Assembly (NCBI RefSeq): GCF_001949145.1
Contig: NW_019091639.1
Coordinates: 99,360 to 160,163, forward strand
Source of the DNA: Acanthaster planci
Lineage: Eukaryota; Echinodermata; Asteroidea; Valvatida; Acanthasteridae
Length of the DNA: 60,804 nucleotides
Reading direction: 5' to 3'
The position numbers were made by a program, and so were the translations under genes. The notes under the pieces were generated by a model that saw only the letters and a list, made by a program, of their open reading frames with translations, was not told where the DNA came from and made no database searches. This document shows positions 58,501 through 60,804 of the stretch, one piece after another. How positions within the stretch are numbered: the stretch's first letter is position 1; each line of letters opens with the position of its first letter.

Positions 58501-60003
58501 CGAGGAAAGAACCACTATGCCAGTCTGACTCCCCTAAACAACTGAAGTCTGCCATTCACATCCCAGTCACTTAACCTGCATCTGTGACTAAAGCCATCCA
58601 CAGCCAGTTGATTCAGAATAGACCCTAGCCCCTGATTGTGGCTTACAAGGTGCCCTCTACAGATCATGTACAGACCCATTCACATTTGGACCCAATATTC
58701 ATAGATAGAGCAAAGAAGCTTGGAACCCAGTGACAAGGATAAAACAATCCACGACATGTTTTGCTCTTACATGTAACTTGTTTTAGTTAAGCCCATCGCC
58801 AGAAGTATTGGCCTCCGAAACTATTATCTATAATAATCTTGACTTAGCATGTCTCCTTCTTTAGCAGCTTTATGAAATTGGCGTCCTGACTTCTTTTCTT
58901 CAAAGGCAGGCCAGTTTTCCCTATCAAACTGAGTAGCCTGACTGTCCACAGCCTGGGTCAGATTGTAACTGACCGTTCAGGCTATCATGATGAGCACTGC
59001 ATCTATCCGTCTGGATTCTGCAGCAGTCGGACTTACACCAGCGCCAAAGATCCCAACGTTTTGTGTCTCTACACCTGCAAAGTCCTGGACGCAGGTCAAA
59101 AACCAAGGGTAAGGAAATCTCACAGTCAAATTTGACTAGAGGAACATGCCATCTTACATTTTTCAGTGAACTGGGTAAATATACATATATATGGGACAAT
59201 TCTAAGAAGTAAACTAGCAACATTCCTTTTTCAACCTCATGAATATTCATATTTGGTAAAAAGTATGTGTAATTCACCGGTCATCCTTTGTGGTAAAAGT
59301 ATATTGGTATTTTAAATAACCGTTAACTTTTATTTTACCAGGAAAATTATTCACTCTACACCACTTAAAAGGTTTGAAAATGTGTCTATATGTCATTCTC
59401 TTATTGTTGAATTGGTGTCATTTAATAGTCGTAAGTTGATGACTCTCAAGCACTAAATTCCTCTTGTGGACCTATCAGAAAATGTAGTCCACTTTGTGAA
59501 GGTGGCAGAGACCTCATGTAGACTCCAGAAGTCCTCATTAGGTTACTGTGTATGAATACAATTGTAGAGGACCTTGTGGGTTAGGGTCATTGCAAAGTGG
59601 AGGGGAGCATTTCATGAAATCAGGTAAAGTTATTCACAGTGTAACATTAGTTACCAGCTTTTGTTAAAGCCACCAAAACAGCAACGTCCACATAAGGTAT
59701 TATGTGAACTGAAATTTACAGTAAGTCAGAATTACACAGGATGAAAGAGATAACTGCTATGTACAGGATAAAGAACGGTGTTTGCTTGTTACAAATACAT
59801 GGGCACATGCCAATGGTAGCCTGGAAAGTCCATTTCAGACACGGCTAACACCCATCTGTGTTGTATGGTCATATTGAATGCCTGTACTTGATTTGTGTGT
59901 TTGTGTTTCTTTACTCAGTTTGAGATTGTTGCAGAAGATGAACCAGACCATCCGTTTGTAGGTTCATCACCAACGGAATGTCACAACAACCTGCTGGATG
60001 AAA
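52514..60003 (+). CDS. TBRG1: TBRG1-like FYR-domain protein with HARE-HTH (3' end missing)
   Basis: Ten exons join in frame: 52514-52952, 53527-53813, 54558-54715, 54985-55045, 55451-55633, 56525-56680, 57019-57313, 57968-58063, 58906-59108, 59919 into the gap at 60004. That gives about 654 codons before the break. Order: Q/S/P-rich N-terminus (LLQQQAHLLQLQQAH, then a pure Q run); Met/Gly/Ala-rich part with an alanine run; HARE-HTH at about 308-374; TBRG1 core (LLYKAKYRKLRKLIKLMIF, ENAALNDEV, coiled coil); lysine-rich stretch (KRKHKKPKK); FYRN at about 563-620; start of FYRC. Vertebrate TBRG1 (NIAM) is a nuclear growth suppressor acting with ARF/MDM2/p53; it has the core and FYR domains but, as I know it, no HARE-HTH. 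The start ATG has a strong context (AAGATGG); ATGs at 52433 and 52436 are in frame. Uncertain borders: exon 2 end (53813 or 53816) and exon 3 end (54715, or 54699 with exon 4 starting at 54987). The rest of FYRC is lost in or beyond the gap. Confidence 0.88.
54985..55633 (+). other. Exons 4-5: HARE-HTH domain
   Basis: The domain is split across two exons that join in phase 0: MTWLDAAQ / VILEEAGCPLHIKDI. It continues KQRILDRGLVQSNAKSSLEA, VLYRDTQRGSRRF and GQNGVFRI. This is the HARE-HTH pattern of ASXL and bacterial RpoE-delta-type proteins: TW..A....LEE.G.PLH...I...I..RGL......L...L........F......G.F.I. In ASXL-type regulators the domain is proposed to bind DNA. Its flanks join in phase to the TBRG1-type exons, so it belongs to the same gene unless two transcripts are being merged. 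Confidence 0.8.
58251..58534 (-). mobile_element. tRNA-derived SINE
   Basis: Read on the minus strand, it starts GGGGAGTCAGAC and has a polymerase III A box (TGGCATAGTGGTTC, 58522-58509) and B box (GGTCCGGGTTTGAATCC, 58486-58470) at tRNA-like spacing. A unique body with GGGGTTTTCCTCCCACC follows, and it ends in an AATAATAATA tail (about 58276-58251). It lies in intron 8 of the TBRG1-like gene, opposite to the gene. Confidence 0.8.
58906..60003 (+). other. Exons 9-10: FYRN and start of FYRC
   Basis: Exon 9 encodes GRPVFPIKLSSLTVHSLGQI, TDRSGYHDEHCIYPSGFCSS, RTYTSAKDPNVLCLYTCKVL and ends QKPR. Exon 10 starts FEIVAEDEPDHPFVGSSPTE and runs CHNNLLDE into the N run. The order and wording follow vertebrate TBRG1 closely (TDRPGFHDE, YP.GYCS, CLYTC, FEIVPEDDP). 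FYRN and FYRC together fold into one module found in chromatin regulators such as MLL/KMT2. Confidence 0.92.
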
Positions 60004-60804
60004 NNNNNNNNNNNNNNNNNNNNNNNNNNNNNNNNNNNNNNNNNNNNNNNNNNNNNNNNNNNNNNNNNNNNNNNNNNNNNNNNNNNNNNNNNNNNNNNNN
60101 NNNNNNNNNNNNNNNNNNNNNNNNNNNNNNNNNNNNNNNNNNNNNNNNNNNNNNNNNNNNNNNNNNNNNNNNNNNNNNNNNNNNNNNNNNNNNNNNNNNN
60201 NNNNNNNNNNNNNNNNNNNNNNNNNNNNNNNNNNNNNNNNNNNNNNNNNNNNNNNNNNNNNNNNNNNNNNNNNNACACTGTTTAGGAATGCACACAATTT
60301 TAGTTGGGAACAACACACGTACACTATTTTAACATGTACTCAACTTCACAAAGGTTACGCTCTGCATAGGTCTGTGACTGACATGAGCACTTTGTTATGG
60401 AACCATCAGGGGGCCACTGATCCACTGAATGCATTATGAGAGCACCCACATGAAGTATGATATCTGTATGGAGGTCTGTTGTGGCACAGCATCTGTGCAG
60501 TCGTTTTAGGTTGTGTAAATTGTGCCGAATTGGAAACGGATGACTTTTGTCGCTAATCAAGTTCGCTGTAAGGCGCATCATTGCTCTGTAAGGTTAAAGG
60601 GCAAATTTGCAGCTTTGATCTTGGGAAATGTAAAACTTAATTGACTGTGAGAGACTTCAAGATTTGCTACTCCATTCCATTAAAGAAACAACGAAAACTT
60701 TTTTCCAAATGGCAGGTGTAGCTACGTGTAATTGATCAAAGTTTATTGACTGTAGTAATATTACAAGGAAGAGTCACTGTAAAGCTGTGATCATTTTGTT
60801 GCAC
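60004..60804. other. Assembly gap (271 N) and unannotated tail
   Basis: 60004-60274 is N and interrupts the FYRC exon. The 530 bases after it show no open frame with FYR similarity. They look intronic or untranslated, so the remaining coding exons lie in the gap or outside the window. Confidence 0.8.

Overview
The window is animal nuclear DNA. Three genes are spliced from many small exons with canonical GT/AG borders, introns run from a few hundred bases to over 4 kb, the intergenic DNA is AT-rich, and decayed transposons are common. The mix of genes (a Death/ZU5/UPA protein, TOMM70, a TBRG1-type FYR protein), the dense palindromic TACATGTA motifs and the SINE/MITE types suggest a marine invertebrate deuterostome. 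An echinoderm is my first guess and amphioxus my second. This is an inference; no species marker was seen. Three N runs (12034-12452, 48196-48540, 60004-60274) show a draft scaffold.

Layout. 1-13.9 kb: no gene I can support; dense CATGTA-type repeats and one assembly gap. 13.9-15.2 kb: possible divergent first exons of unidentified genes. 20.5-29.7 kb, plus strand: a complete 11-exon gene (662 codons) for a soluble Death-ZU5-UPA-Death protein. It carries an HFT motif where relatives such as PIDD and UNC5CL self-cleave, and a TATA box lies upstream. Its introns hold a 1.1 kb TIR element with an 8-bp target duplication, a fold-back Penelope-like remnant and a hairpin MITE. 29.7-36.8 kb: intergenic, with more MITEs.

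36.8-51.9 kb, minus strand: a complete 11-exon TOMM70 gene (569 codons), the outer-membrane receptor for mitochondrial import. Its introns hold an 11-bp/33-bp tandem array, SINE and MITE fragments, two short piggyBac-type MITEs and a 3.6 kb piggyBac element with a broken transposase. 52.5 kb to beyond the third gap, plus strand: a TBRG1-like gene, head to head with TOMM70 across about 657 bp. It has a Q-rich N-terminus, a HARE-HTH domain, the TBRG1 coiled-coil/basic region, FYRN and the start of FYRC. Its last exon(s) are lost in or beyond the gap.

The three genes do not form a pathway: one looks like innate-immune or cell-death signalling, one is mitochondrial import, one is chromatin/p53-type regulation. 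The points most worth follow-up are the HARE-HTH plus FYR domain combination, the Death-ZU5-UPA-Death architecture with its possible autoprocessing site, and a piggyBac element with two likely non-autonomous relatives in the introns of one host gene. All exon borders were read by eye from splice signals, reading-frame phase and family similarity; no transcript or database search was available.
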